Of a stretch of 64,000 nt of DNA, positions 25,123-34,416 are shown piece after piece (positions within the stretch are counted from its first letter, which is position 1; the number at the start of each line of letters is the position of its first letter). Location: positions 1,674,001 through 1,738,000 of the forward strand of contig CM114271.1 of NCBI GenBank assembly GCA_050084515.1, read 5' to 3'. Source of the stretch: Blasia pusilla (Eukaryota; Marchantiophyta; Marchantiopsida; Blasiales). The notes under the pieces are model-generated. The model ran no database searches. It saw only the letters and a program-made list of their open reading frames with translations, and was not told where the DNA came from. A program made the position numbers and the translations under genes.

Positions 25123-25791
25123 TCAAACGCGTAACGAGCTAAGGCGCCCATCACCTGACTGCCATCCTAGTCTGTAGGACGCTGACTCCTCCCAGTAATC
25201 TAGGGAAAACCCCATCGGGTATAATACTGCTCCACCAACCAAGACGTCGTAGGACTCTGCATCAATCAATATCGCATTGGCTCGCACCACAGACTCATAT
25301 GTAGGATGTCCTTGGCGAATCCTTACCACAACCTCCAATCGGGTGATATATTGTGTGGTACTCGCTCCACCCAAGGATGTCTATACGTGGAATGGACAAC
25401 GCTCCACATCGGCTCTCGTCAAGCCCAATCTTCTAAATGACGCTTTTCCCAACATCAGGGGTTGCGCTCTTGAATCCAACAAGACGCGATGCGGACTAAA
25501 AGCTCTACCTCCGGGACTCACCAAATGGAAGACCTCTCCCCGGTTATCCAGCAATACAACACCAGGAGAAACCATGGCACGCTCTATCGCGGGTCTAGTG
25601 GGCATCTCCGCCATCCTAGCAGCCGCAGCCTGCCATGAATCTGACGTGGACGGCCGGAGCATCCGCTCCAAGGGCAGGTCCATCACCTCCTCTCCAATCA
25701 CCTCTAAACGTGATGCAGGAACTCCAACTCCACGCTCACATAGCGTAGTGGCCAGCCGAAAAATCTCGAAGGGCATACCTCCCAACGTCAT
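25123..25791 (-). pseudogene. gypsy retropepsin-like protease (broken)
   Basis: Minus-strand text shows HRVLLDSRAQPLMLGK near 25490-25445, which fits the aspartic protease active site D-S/T-G-A with the Gly replaced by Arg (about 25476-25468). After a stop at 25381, the same gene continues in another frame as ILIDAESYDVLVGGAVLYPMGF near 25270-25205, the second half of a retropepsin fold (I.G...L). It would cleave the gag-pol polyprotein. The lost Gly and the stop make it non-functional. Confidence 0.65.
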
Positions 25792-25814
25792 AACATCAGA
25801 AGCAGAAAATAAAG

Positions 25815-25890
25815 TATTTTGGGTAAGTTTTATGTTGGGGATAGTTGAATTTCCACTTTGGGAAGTGGTCCTTGACCCGCTACAGTAGGT
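25815..25890. repeat. Small insertion in gypsy copy 1, inverted match to the 47.2/56.0-kb repeat
   Basis: Compared with copy 2 at 52131-52150, copy 1 has about 75 extra bases between agaaaataaa and gagcg.ggtacacaac. They read, in reverse complement, as part of the repeat at 47280-47360 and 56050-56130 (cacttcc.aaagtgga ... cccaaaatag). This includes a short palindrome around gacc.gcta.ag.tc. The insertion is therefore a second mobile event in this copy. Confidence 0.6.
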
Positions 25891-26477
25891 CGAGCGCGGT
25901 ACACAACGATGGCCGCCCCCAACAACATGCTCGACACATGCCCCTTTTGAGCATCAACAATAGGAGTCGTCGCACTTGCTTCTCCCATCGCCCTCCGTGC
26001 CTCCACACCGACAACATCACCAACTCTCCAAGAACTCTGATTAGGACCCATCAATGGGGTCCTCATCGCCTCGGACAACGTGAAAAACTGAGGAAGCCTA
26101 GTTTGTTTCCTAGCTTCCCCTCAGCTGTGGATCCAACTCTACGGCGAATCCCACGTCACAATGGCGGCGGCCTCCATCTAGGCAACCCCACACATCCAAC
26201 CAAGATCCTCCATATCTCTGGTTGCTCCATATGATGTCGATGCCACGGATCCGACATCGGGTAATCTCAATGCCATAGCGGCAATCTGCTCATGTAGCTG
26301 ATGTATTTGAGCAGCCATCCTAGCCTCAAGTCCGACGTCTCCCTTCAAGCGTCTAGGTGGTGAGACTCTACCTCCTCCACGGGAAGCTCCACCACCGTGT
26401 CAGGCAACTTCAGCTCCTCGTCCCCCAATGGGACCACCTAGTGCACGATCTCTAGGCCCACCCGGACGGGGGCTGGT
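25830..26477 (-). pseudogene. gypsy gag/pol linker region (copy 1)
   Basis: The region translates on the minus strand to text matching 52140-52700 of copy 2 almost phrase by phrase (WRVGDVVGVEARRAMGEASA against the copy 2 counterpart), followed by HLDP-rich linker sequence. It precedes the protease as in copy 2. It is interrupted by the 75-base insertion at 25815-25890 and by the junction with the DNA transposon at about 26477. No complete domain is recognised. Confidence 0.55.
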
Positions 26478-26484
26478 ATTCTGG

Positions 26485-26635
26485 CAAGAGAGAGAAAGAG
26501 AGGAGAGGAAGAGAGGAAGAGAGGAGAGTCTCTCTTAAAAAAAAAAAAAGGGCAGAATCCGCTCTCCTCTCTTCAAAATTTTTTGACATATTTGAAATTT
26601 TTGTTTGCTTTAAAATACAAGAAATCTTTAGAAGA
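26485..26635. repeat. Left terminal inverted region of the nested element
   Basis: A GA-rich tract, then an A-run, then ctctcttcaaaattttttg and gaaatttttgtttgctttaaaat. The tract at 26499-26528 is exactly complementary and inverted relative to 32800-32829, and the AT-rich phrase is a close inverted match to 32680-32705. Confidence 0.5.
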
Positions 26636-26889
26636 GAGTAGCAAGTGGACCACATTCGGGCCTAAAGTAACCTCCTTTTTCCAGGGGAGAAAAAAATAGA
26701 CATCATAAGACTACTACAAACATTCTTCCATCACTCTCCATGTGAGCTTAAGTTTCTTCACATTGTCTGTCTCACTCTACAGTAAGCTGTGCCCATGGAT
26801 ATTTTTAACTACTCTAACTATGGTCTCAATAGACTGCGGTGTCCTTCAAGGTTTAACTTCTCGGAATATGTGGTTGACATTATGGATTG

Positions 26890-27315
26890 ACATCTCTTCT
26901 TGCAAAAGGCATAAAATACTCCTCAATAAGGGGCAAAAGAAAGGCAAAAGGAAATGCCTTTAAATGATTGTTGACTCTTCTAGCAAAAGGCATCAATACT
27001 CATCCATAAGGGGGTTTTCCACAACAGAACAAATCGCTCGTCACTCATGGTAGCCTTAGACTTTCATTACATCATTTGATGATGTGGGCTCTTGAATGGG
27101 TGCACAAAGTATACCATGGACTGCTGTGCATTTGACAACTTGGTTTCACCATTCTCTCTGCCACTGAGAAATGTGAACACACGAGACGACAATTGAACCA
27201 AAAGATTGATAGCTGTCTGGAGTAAAGAGGAACTGATAAAAAAGAAAACGTGATCAGACGAGACGACAATTGAAGCAAAAGATATTTAGTTATTAGGAGT
27301 AAAGAGGAACTGACG
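26890..27315. repeat. Short tandem duplications in the left arm of the nested element
   Basis: Two direct repeats are visible: gcaaaaggcat(a/c)aatactc... at 26899 and 26979, and gagacgacaattgaa.caaaagat ... gtaaagaggaactga at 27182-27237 and 27257-27314. They have a spacing of about 75-80 bases. No coding sequence is recognised between 26640 and 27370. Confidence 0.6.
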
Positions 27316-27372
27316 CACCCATGTCCTTCATTCAGATCCTAAATCTGAGAATCTGAGAAGCTGCACCCCTCC

Positions 27373-27776
27373 CAACCCGTCGGAATTCGACAAGTTGCAA
27401 CTCTTGCAATCCGTCGGAATCGAATGGGTTGCACCCCTTGCAAGCAAGCTCACCATAACAAAAGAAGGATTTTTAGAAGTGATTCCATTCCGCCCTGCAC
27501 CCCATGAGAATGCAACAGGTTGGGAATCCTAAATGGCAATCCGACACGTAGTAGGAATCCAACACGTCTTAGAGAAGAGAAGAAGCCTACGACTGGTTTG
27601 ACGATAATATGGGAACGAGCCAAAAGTGAAGAAGCCCTCCAGAACGCCTCAAAACTTGGACTTACAAGGAAAGAGTCCGATCACTCAAGCAGCCAACCTG
27701 TCGGAATCTGAAAAGTTGCCTGAAAGTGGTTAAAATATTGTGAGAAGTTGCAACCCGTTGGAATCTCACGGGTTGC
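27373..27776. repeat. Palindrome cluster A (4 copies)
   Basis: Copies at 27373-27398, 27406-27432, 27694-27719 and 27750-27776 follow the consensus arm GCAACCCGTCGG, three-base spacer, arm CCGACGGGTTGC, each with a few mismatches. They lie beyond the 3' end of the methyltransferase relic. Confidence 0.85.
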
Positions 27777-27883
27777 AAAATAAACAGTCTGAGTAGATAG
27801 ACCAACACAATCGACAAGACCAAAAAAGATATTCAGCAAGCTTTTACAAACACCATCATAGATCAAAAAATTCTTGTCCTTTA

Positions 27884-29535
27884 TTACATCCGAGGGAAGC
27901 TCGAAAATGTATATTTGATCTTGTCTATGATTTCTTCAGCCTTGTCATCTACAAATTTACTCCTAACTCTCCTAGGTTCCAGTACAAAAGAAATGTCCTG
28001 GGATACAAGTGGCTCCTCTGGCCGATTGTAGACCGGGATCAAAATGTCGGGGAATTTGAGAGCCTTGGCCCCCCCCCTAGGTACACCATAACGGTCCCAT
28101 GTAACCTGATTTGAGTCCCACCGCCTTCCTCGGCAGTAAATCTTGTACCCTCTGCAAGGCGACATCCATCCAATATCAATATGTGCTCGGTCCTTTGGAA
28201 ACCAATAAATCCCTACTCCAAAACGCTCCAGTCAAGCTGGGTCCTTTAGTTCTTTGAACTCACTCCTCATCGTCCAAGAGCTCTTCCAGAATTACTGTCG
28301 GCCTTGCCCTCTCGATTTTTGGAATAGTGGGAAGTGACGATTGTGTCACTACCAATGGTGGGTTTGGAACCAGAGCTCTCGGCTTTGGAGGAGAGTTGTA
28401 TGCTCGAACTAGCCTGTCGTAATCTGCCTTTGCCTCTTTGCAAAGGTCATAAAGTTCCTGCCTTCCCTCAAGGCAGATAATGTTCCTGCCACTTTGCCAG
28501 GCGCCTCTGATACTCGCCCTTGATAGGCCCACTAAGTCGAAGACCAAGTCACCCGGCCTTGAACAGAGCTCGATGAGCGCTTGCATCAAGGCAGGGGACT
28601 TTTCCCTTCCTCCAAGTAAGGGGGTTTCGTCTTGCATGTAAATTCCTGGGAGGGAATTGTATAAACTATCTAAGCTGTACCCATCGGAGCATAAAACGAC
28701 TCAATCCAGGATCTGGAACACCTGGAAGTTGTGCTCGGGCCTTACAAAACAGTAAACCCTAAACCTGCTTCTTTACAGATGGTCCATGTGTAAAGAAGCA
28801 GGTTGGAAACAATGTCACCAAAAAGAAAGAGGTACTTGACCGCTGGTCTACTCTCAATATGGTGACATAATGTGCAACACGTTCATAGTGCATTCTAGTT
28901 CGTGTTGATTACCAACCCATAAGAACTTGGCCTAAAGTCCTAACAGTAGAGCAACCTGTCGGAGTCCAACGGGTTGTTTTACAAGTATAATTGTTTTTTT
29001 TTGCCATGAGCAACCCGTCGGAAGCCGATAGGTTGTTGGCTTAGAGCAACTCGTCGCTTTCCGACGGGTTGCATCACTCCAGAAACACAAGGAAAAGCAC
29101 AAGTACTTGCAACCCGGCGGATTCCGACGGGTTGCCCTCACTCAATGGAGATTTGTGGTAAATTTGCAACCCGTCGCTTTCAGACGGATTGCAACACCCC
29201 AGCCACAAGCTGTTGGGATCCGATGGGTTGCATGCAGAGATGCAACCCGTCAGAGCCCGACGGATTGAATTTGGATTAAGAGCCCTTTCCCGGACTTGAC
29301 TTGTCGCCAATCGGAGTGGATACTCGTTCTTGATGATCCATGATTGCGTTGTCCTCCACTTCAGTGACCTATTCACGCACTGAAGGTTGAAGAGCTTGTC
29401 CTCGCTCCCTCCAGTCAAGACCAAGAAACAACCCTTGTCACTCAGTTAAGCGTCTGCAAAAGAAAACAAAAGCGCGATCTGGTCATAGGTAAGAGGGACA
29501 TTCCAGTCTGGGACAGGAGGATGTGGCAAAGAAAG
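27884..29535 (-). pseudogene. N4/N6-type DNA methyltransferase-like relic (beta-class motif order)
   Basis: Reading the minus strand from 29535: HPPVPDW (29523-29503) sits where the catalytic D/N/S-P-P-Y/F/W of N4/N6 DNA methyltransferases is expected. About 20 residues on, an in-frame TAA precedes GCFLVLTGGSEDKL. A probable intron (about 29290-28656, acceptor ctcccag) contains seven palindromes. The next exon (to 28260) has EKSPALMQALIELCSRPGDLVFDLVG at 28607-28525 and RNIICLE at 28487-28470, the motif X/I and II region of the family ('EKP..L...I...S..GD.V.D.F.G ... GR..I..E'). Catalytic motif before AdoMet motif is the beta-class order. A C-terminal extension continues after a frame change to 27884 (RGRRWDSNQVTWDRY). 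The D to H and F-x-G-x-G losses mean it is inactive. Family placement is by motif only. Confidence 0.55.
28951..29267. repeat. Palindrome cluster B (7 copies, inside the methyltransferase intron)
   Basis: Copies at 28951-28977, 29010-29036, 29046-29072, 29109-29135, 29166-29192, 29205-29231 and 29242-29268 share the 12+3+12 palindrome. Spacing varies between 10 and 60 bases. Both strands stay open across them, since the palindrome reads C-N-P-S-x-x-D-G-L in one frame. So the open frames here are an effect of the repeat. Confidence 0.9.
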
Positions 29536-29556
29536 GAGCCGAGGTCTACAGAAACT

Positions 29557-29577
29557 CTCCGGGTTCAAATCCCGGAG
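29557..29577 (+). other. tRNA T-arm-like hairpin between the two divergent genes
   Basis: CCGGG-TTCAAAT-CCCGG forms a five-base-pair stem (seven with flanking CT/AG) and a seven-base loop matching the tRNA T-loop/B-box consensus (GGTTCAAATCC). I cannot complete an acceptor or anticodon arm upstream at the right spacing, so this is not called a tRNA. It may be a tRNA- or SINE-derived pol III B-box. Confidence 0.4.
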
Positions 29578-29579
29578 TG

Positions 29580-32416
29580 ATCAAGCTCACAACGGCATCA
29601 CAAATTTTTGAACAATTGCTTGGAATCCCTGGACAGGGCGAGATTACGGCGGTTGAGGAGAAACAACTCTGGGAGAATCTCGCATTTCTCGCTGATCCTG
29701 TATGCTTCCGGAATTTGCTGCGTCAAATACGAGTTCTGGATGGAAAGACGGCCGAAATGGATGCCATCGCCAGAATCAAGGCCAACTCCAGATTTCCATT
29801 CATTCAGAGATGGTAGTTCATGGGCCAAGGAGGCGAGGGATCCAGGCCTATGTCTTCAAAATGTCAACCACAGTCCGTCGAGTGGCCTCGATCTTATAGA
29901 TCGAATGAGGGAAGGGAAGATCTTTACGGGAGTTGGGTAAGCTTTGATATTTGCTCAGAGTCTTTGAACGGATGGTTGACGATGGGTGCTCACGTTTATG
30001 ACCATGTGGAGAAGGGACTCAAAACTATATTTGTCTGTGAAGTAAAAGCGTAAGACGTTGGCGTTTGAAGATGTCTTTGGTTACTCTTATTGGAGGTGGT
30101 GAAGGAAAACAAAAGGCCACCTCCGGAAATTTATGGGTTCATGGCGGACAATGCACAACCTGGGTGGATTGCTATCCGGGAAGTGTTTCGGGGTGAGAGG
30201 TTCAACTGGAGAGGGAAAGGTCGGATGCTTTCCATTGGCAACAGTCTGTGACCCGGTACACCAAATCTTGCATCAAGGAGAATAAGAGGACAGAGCATGT
30301 CACTCTACTCCAACGCTGCAAGGACAGCAAAACCTTGAAGCATGCCATGGAATGCGAGGAAGAACTTCATGGGTGGTGGAGGAAGCATGCGATTGAGGGG
30401 AAGTACAAAGAATTGTGCTCTTGGTTGAGTTGGTGGACTGTACGTATGAGACAATGGGGAAACTTCATGCGGCAGGTGAGTTCACTATTTTGTCTTGTCA
30501 AGCTCACGCTGAGAATTGTTTGTAAAGTTGTAGCTCAGGGTGAGAAGCGTGGGAACTATATGGATTTCAAACGGAAGAAACCAAGCAAGCTGTCGGATGC
30601 GACGGGTTGCCCGAGTGTGCAACCCGACGGAAACCGAGGGGTTGCATCCAGATGTTTGGTGCAACCCGAGTGTGCAACCCATCGGGACCCGACGGGTCAC
30701 AGAGTCGTTCATGGGATGCCTCGGCCTTGCAACCCGTCCGGTTCCGATGGGTTGCAGTAGGTGGGTTTAAGGTTACAACACGTCGGGACCCGACGGGTCG
30801 CAGAGTCGTTCATGGGATATCTCGGGCCTACAACCCATCTGGTTCCGACAAGTCGCTTATTTCTTTGAATCCTGAGTTATTTTCGTTCCCTTCTAACATT
30901 GCTGTCGTTGCAGGGATTGAACGTTCATGAAAATGCCCTCTACCCCAACACAAGTGGAGCAGAAAGTGTTCATTCCTCTTGGAGGTCGTCACAAGCATGC
31001 CAACGAATTTCACTTGTGGAGGCATGCCAACAAGACCAGGCAAGAGCAATGCTACAGTCTGCAGCATCCCATATCTTCCTCACAAAAGGCATAACAAAAG
31101 GAAAGGGGTCGTCGATCTACGAGCTCTATGTCAGAGCGGCTGTGAGATCTGGTGATGAAAAATTGTATGTCGAAGCCTTCAACCGGTGCGTAGCTGGAAC
31201 TCCACTCGAGCAAGACGTACACATAGGTGGGGATATTTGTGGGCGGGTTTCAAGATGTCCCATACAGATGGTGGTAGAGCCATCCGAACGAGACTCGTGG
31301 AGACTAGATAAGTATCTTGACTTGAGCGAGGTGAAGAGGCGAGCATCGAACGAATCCGGTGATTGATTTGGATGAGGAAATTACACCGCCCAGGTATTCG
31401 GGGACCCCGGACCCGTCCCAAATCCGTGATGGAGTTACTTCTCCAAAATCAGTGAATGTTTTATTTCAAAAGCCCTCCGTTGCTGGAAGTTCGCAACATC
31501 CTGTCACTGGGGTGGTTCAACAATATGGGATTCCGGTAATGGAGGTGGATTGCAACCTAAAATGGTGGCATATATCTCGGAGCAACCCAGGACGTGGACC
31601 CACCTGCAGGGCAGGATCTAATGGCATTAGGAGAGCATGCGGCACTTTCCTAAATAAGAACTGTACAAGGATCGGGCGATTACCACGCTCGGGTTTTGGG
31701 AACTCAAAACCTTTGATCGTTTCACGAGGACCGGGGATCAATTGAAGTACTTCTTCTGCCCAAATGAATCTTGGGCTTTCCGGAAGTCTTATCCGGCTGC
31801 CATTGGAGCTCCCAGGAATACCCCCACGATTTGGCCCATCGCCGCAGGCACGAACCGCACTCAAGACGAAGTGGACAATCTTACAAGTGCCGGTTTCAGA
31901 CTCGTAGATGGGGGAAGTTCGGAGCATGTTCGCATTACAGAGACCTTCGCATTTTGTATTCAACCCAAGATTGATGTCAACATGTACCCGGAGAAGGTGG
32001 ATGATCTCAATCCATTATTTCTGTTTGAGTCTAGAAATGGGGTGAAGAGAAACAGAATGTGCAGGCCAACGGTGGAGAGAGCAAAGCGAATTGCATAAGC
32101 TCGGGAGGCAAAAATGGAGATCATCGCCACGAAAGATGTCTTGAGTGGCAATGGAATAGGAAGGATGTATTGGGTCAAGAACAACACTGTAAATTCAAGT
32201 GTCACAGGGATGTATGTGGTGCACATCTGTTGCTTTCCCACATGTTCATGTGATGACTTTGTCCAAAGAGAGACAAGTGGCAAAAGGTATTTCCCTTGTA
32301 AGCACATGTACTATGTGTTGCTGGTAGTTTTAAGAGAGTCGGAGGTAGGAGTAAGAATCCACCAACCAATTCTGTCCCTCAAAGAAGTTCGAAGTATTTT
32401 AAACAAACCACTTTGA
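29580..32416 (+). pseudogene. SWIM zinc-finger transposase-like gene (broken, with intron)
   Basis: Pieces in shifting frames run in a consistent order. LTTASQIFEQLLG... (29580-29816) and RRRGIQAYVFKMSTTVRRVA (29829-29890) come first, then a segment with WVSFDICSE...VYDHVEKGL (29935-30030). GFMADNAQPGWIAIREVF (30140-30195) follows, then FHW...RYTK and WW/RQWG blocks (30215-30475). A GT-AG intron (30476-30913, donor CAG|GTGAG, acceptor TTGCAG) separates these from NALYPNT (30937) and a tail ending in a SWIM finger, CSC-x15-CKH at 32243-32305. SWIM fingers occur in Mutator-like and Zisupton-type transposases and bind DNA. Candidate acidic residues are SFD, MAD and a later Glu, but the DDE triad is not proven. 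An in-frame TAA at 32096 and at least four frame changes break it. Six palindromes lie in the intron. A domesticated host gene is unlikely given the breaks. Confidence 0.55.
30585..30856. repeat. Palindrome cluster C (6 copies, inside the transposase intron)
   Basis: Copies at 30585-30610, 30619-30645, 30674-30700, 30729-30755, 30775-30801 and 30830-30856. The last two pairs and their spacers (cagagtcgttcatgggat...) form a tandem duplication of about 100 bases, so the cluster grew partly by local duplication. Confidence 0.9.
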
Positions 32417-32593
32417 GGATGCAAAATGAGGTTTTAGATTGTACTTTTTTTTTTCTCAACCTTCACTTTGAGCTTGAACTCTATTCAGCCCTGGGCAAAT
32501 GATAGATTTTTTCCAGACCTTGGATGGAAAAAGTGATTGGTTCCACACTTATGATTCCACTGATTTTTCAGTTTTCTAAATTTTGTGCAATTT

Positions 32594-32620
32594 GCAACTC
32601 GTCGGACTTAGAGGGGTTGC
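32594..32620. repeat. Palindrome copy near the right end of the nested element
   Basis: GCAACTCGTCGG ... GGGGTTGC, one more member with decayed right arm. A half-copy (tcaacccgacgg) follows near 32710. Confidence 0.75.
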
Positions 32621-32679
32621 CAAAATATGGAAGAGGAAAAAAAAATTGTGGGACTGCTTAATATATGAACAAAAATGCT

Positions 32680-32847
32680 TAAAATAATTCAAACAAAAAT
32701 TTTCCTCTCTTCAACCCGACGGAAACTCTCTTAAAAAAATATATCTATTTCGGTTGAAGGTAGTTTCCTCTCTCCTCTCTTCCTCTCTTCCTCTCTCCTC
32801 TCTCCTCTCTTCCTCTCTTCCTCTCCTCTTACCGTTCCTCTCCCCTA
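32680..32847. repeat. Right terminal inverted region of the nested element
   Basis: A pyrimidine-rich CTCTTCC tract (32766-32840) and an inner AT-rich phrase (caaacaaaaattttcctctcttcaa near 32690). Both are inverted matches to 26485-26635. Gypsy-family sequence resumes at about 32848. Confidence 0.5.
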
Positions 32848-34395
32848 AACCCATACATCATCGACGCGTTCCTAGCATCAACACGAAACCCAATATCCCA
32901 AATAACTTCCCAATACCCGAAAATCCCTCACATGTGCAGGGTAAGAGACCAGAATGGGTAATTTGACAATAATGTCGATGTCGCTCCTCAGCAACTACAA
33001 ATCTCAACCCCAACTCGGTCGTGGAGACAACTCCTCTAATCAGCAAGTTGTACTCCTCTTGTACTGACGATGCTCAAACCTCCTCGATGTGCGGTGCAGG
33101 TCCAACTGTCCGATGTGGCATTGGCGGCACGGAATGGCTACAAACGGCACGGCACTCGGGAATGGGATGCGGCATTCCTCGGCATATCCTCCTCAATCAG
33201 CAATTCACACGCTTTGCTCCTTAGTGAAGGACCGGCTCCCCGATCGAGATAGTGTGGTGCGGCCATGAGCGGCACGGCGTGGCAATCGGCGGCTCGTTGT
33301 GACTACAGGCATCACGGCACGCTACTCGATCGTCGTCGAGCGGTTACCAATCACACCATAGCAACATGAAATGAAAACTCAAACACCATAACGTGGGGTC
33401 ACGTGCCATCACTGGTTGAAGAAAAAACTGCAATGACAATGGCGGCCAAACCAAAGTACGTGGTGGCGGCGCAAGTCAGAGAATCAACAGTGGTCGTGGA
33501 AGACCCTCCACTCCGTAATGGCGGCAATGGCAACCAAAGGGTGGACAACGGACGAACGCGGCTCTAAGCAGCGCTAGGCGGGGGCAAGGACCGACGGTGG
33601 ACGGTGATGGTTGATCATTGACGGTTGACCGTTGATGGTGACTATGATGGCGATGGCGACGGCCGCCGTCGGCATGGCGGCTGGTTTAGGGTTTGAACAA
33701 TTTAACCCTAAAAATCACCTAGCAATGGCAGTTTTGCAAGATTCACCATAACTTTTTTTCTCGCAACTCCAAATTGCGCACCATTTGTTGCACAGCATGC
33801 ACAGCTTTACAATCTACGCTAGAGTTAAAAAATATTTTGAATCAAAAATTCCAGTAAAAACTGACAGAGACTGTTGTAAAGCCCAATGTCTCTTTCTCCT
33901 ACACAAAATTTGGCAACGCTTCTGCATCGATTTCTCCCAAAGAAAATGTAAAACCTGTGAAAATACAAATCAGAAAGCTACATCGTGCTCCTGAGAACAC
34001 CGGCATGGGGCAACCCACCCCATACTCAATCCCTATCAAAAATTGGATAACGCTTCCGCGCGCCACTCTTCCACACGAAAAATCGGCAAAAGAAACATTA
34101 CAAGTAAGCGGCTCCTGCTCCGGTGAGCACTCCCATGAACTGCTGAACAGGGGATATGATCCCCAACCTGCAAAACCAGCGAGTGACCTACGAGCTCCCC
34201 CATGAAGCTCTCTCACTCACTCATTCTCTCTTTGTAAAATAAGATGCAATCTCTCTCACAACACCATAGTTCTCACATGTGTGCACTTTCACATGTCTCT
34301 CTCAATGTCAAACCAAACCCACTCTCCTAATGAGAGGCTTGGGTTACACACACAAGGCAAGCAAGACCATAGCTCCGCCGCCTCATACAAATTCT
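32848..34395 (-). repeat. Gypsy copy 1, 5' leader/LTR-like part
   Basis: From agcatcaacacgaaaccc (32874) to ccatagctccgccgcctcat (34385) this follows 54240-55921 of copy 2 with small gaps, same orientation. Marker phrases shared include tactgacgatgctcaaa, aacgtctctttctcctac and aaaccaaacccactctcc. Copy 1 has a few extra or missing stretches (about 1.5 against 1.7 kb). No coding sequence is seen. At 34395 it is cut by the second gypsy element. Confidence 0.75.
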
Positions 34396-34416
34396 CTTTG
34401 AAGGCTAGAATATCCT

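Larger units (their letters stand above)
24270..26477 (-). mobile_element. Ty3/gypsy copy 1, proximal part (protease and C5 methyltransferase relic)
   Basis: Minus-strand sequence from 26477 down to 25830 is near-identical in content to 52.1-52.7 kb of gypsy copy 2, both carrying SEAMRTP.MGP-like and LATTLCERGVGV text. So both belong to one family. This copy keeps the protease and methyltransferase region that copy 2 lacks, and ends abruptly near 24270 before reverse transcriptase. Its upstream part reappears at 32848-34395, on the far side of the inserted 26478-32847 block. Confidence 0.75.
26478..32847. mobile_element. DNA-transposon-like element nested in gypsy copy 1
   Basis: Flanking sequence on both sides belongs to the gypsy family of copy 2: left of 26478 matches about 52720, and right of 32848 matches about 54235. 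So this block of about 6.4 kb was inserted into that element. Its ends are inverted with respect to each other: a 30-base purine tract at 26499-26528 is the exact reverse complement of 32800-32829, and just inside both ends a gaaatttttgtttg-like phrase recurs inverted (26600-26630 and 32680-32705). Inside are two divergent broken genes (methyltransferase-like on -, SWIM transposase-like on +) and 18 palindrome copies. The low complexity of the ends leaves the exact borders and any target duplication open. The gag segment expected between the two gypsy parts is absent, so insertion or later loss removed it. Confidence 0.65.

Noticed and set aside
29074-29424. Whole open frame as methyltransferase coding
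   Set aside because: Only about the first 45 residues match; the rest translates the palindromes (C-N-P-S...D-G-L).
29485-29577. A tRNA gene including the T-arm-like hairpin
   Set aside because: No acceptor pairing, anticodon arm or D-arm at normal spacing; only the T-arm is convincing.
30485-30930. Open frames on both strands with CNPS-DGL repeats as a repeat protein
   Set aside because: They lie in a GT-AG intron and are palindromes read in all frames.
27373-32620. CRISPR-like array from the regularly repeated palindromes
   Set aside because: Eukaryotic context, irregular spacing, no uniform spacers and no cas genes.
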